Positions 5,122-5,512 of a stretch of 5,512 nucleotides of DNA are shown here, in pieces; position 1 is the first letter of the stretch; each line of letters begins with the position of its first letter. Both the position numbers and the translations under genes were made by a program. Under the pieces are notes generated by a model. The model was not told where the DNA came from. It searched no databases and saw only the letters and a program-made list of their open reading frames with translations. Source of the DNA: Myxococcales bacterium (GTDB lineage Bacteria; Myxococcota; Bradymonadia; UBA7976; UBA1532); NCBI GenBank assembly GCA_020430675.1, contig JAGQJJ010000319.1, forward strand, positions 1 through 5,512, read 5' to 3'.

Positions 5122-5512
5122 GCCGACCCCCGCGAGCCCGCCGCGACCCTCCCGACCGTCGCACCCGATGCCAACGGATCGTCCGCGGCGCCGATGGCTT
5201 CGATGACCGACTTCGCCGCCCGCTACGTCGATCGCGGCCTGCTCGGACAGGGCGGCATGGGCGAGGTGCGCTGCGTCTACGATCGCGTGCTCGATCGCGA
5301 GGTGGCGCAGAAGACGCTGCGCTGGTCGTTGCGCGACACCCCGCGGGCGCGGGCGCGCTTTCTGGCCGAGGCGACGATGACCGCCGGCCTGGCCCACCCG
5401 AGCATCGTGCCGGTCTACGATCGCGGCGTGCTGCCCGACGGCGCGCCCTGGTACACGATGAAGCGCGTCTTGGGCCAGACGCTGGCCGAGGCGCAGGCCG
5501 CCGGCCTGCCTT
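5119..5512 (+). CDS. Ser/Thr protein kinase, N-terminal part (runs off right edge)
   Basis: The frame from ATG 5119 gives 131 residues and is open at the right edge. After a poorly ordered leader of about 35 residues rich in Ala, Pro, Ser and Thr, it shows the N-lobe of a bacterial Hanks-type (PknB-like) kinase. The ATP-binding glycine loop is GQGGMGEV (43-50), the ATP-anchoring lysine is K65 in VAQKTL, and the alpha-C glutamate is probably E84 in RFLAEA. The family's HPSIVPVYDRG segment follows (93-103), then the hinge region WYTMKRVLGQTL (111-122). The catalytic loop and any C-terminal sensor lie beyond the window. VAQK has Gln where Leu, Ile or Val is usual. Internal ATGs at 5194 and 5203 are possible alternative starts, because no ribosome-binding site precedes 5119. 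The gene is divergent from the FHA regulator, a likely functional partner. Confidence 0.88.
   Translation, partial: MADPREPAATLPTVAPDANGSSAAPMASMTDFAARYVDRGLLGQGGMGEVRCVYDRVLDREVAQKTLRWSLRDTPRARARFLAEATMTAGLAHPSIVPVYDRGVLPDGAPWYTMKRVLGQTLAEAQAAGLP

Noticed and set aside
5091..5397. Extension of the minus-strand FHA C-terminal frame up to 5397
   Set aside because: This stretch is antisense to the clear kinase N-lobe, and between 4690 and 5090 the FHA sense lies in another frame. The frame is open only because of composition.

Overview
The window is very GC-rich DNA with strong G/C bias at third codon positions. A Ser/Thr protein kinase stands next to an FHA-plus-winged-helix regulator, and a large exported lectin-like protein lies nearby. 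This gene content and composition suggest a complex, predatory or social-type bacterium such as a member of the Myxococcota or a related 'deltaproteobacterial' lineage. That placement is inference; there is no rRNA or marker gene to fix it.

Layout from left to right: (1) a partial gene on the minus strand runs off the left edge, with its promoter near 139-167. (2) A divergent intergenic region holds the control region of gene 2, including an element repeated upstream of gene 3. (3) A plus-strand gene (360-3089) encodes a 909-residue exported protein with three degenerate H-type-lectin-like repeats, a beta/gamma-crystallin-like unit, a degenerate bulb-lectin-like domain, two calcium-loop motifs and a glycine-rich beta region. 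(4) A C-rich 210-base gap holds a possible terminator, a G-quadruplex-like tract and the second copy of the upstream element. (5) A plus-strand gene (3300-4148) encodes a SpoIIM/DUF95-like polytopic membrane protein. (6) It converges with a minus-strand gene (4153-5090) for an FHA-domain protein with an OmpR-like winged-helix C-terminus. That reading frame is broken by an apparent single missing base near 4681, and the two stop codons share one perfect hairpin. (7) Only 28 bases separate the FHA gene from a divergent gene for a Ser/Thr kinase that runs off the right edge.

The most coherent functional unit is the kinase/FHA-winged-helix pair. By analogy with PknH/EmbR of mycobacteria, the kinase could phosphorylate a target or the regulator, the FHA domain would read phosphothreonine, and the winged helix would bind DNA. 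The short divergent promoter carries an inverted repeat that could be its operator. The lectin-like protein and the SpoIIM-like protein may be co-controlled, because they share a 37-base upstream element, but no functional link between them can be seen.

No tRNA, rRNA, CRISPR array, insertion sequence or attachment site was seen. The 1,290-codon open frame on the minus strand (267-4139) is a composition artefact and is not annotated.
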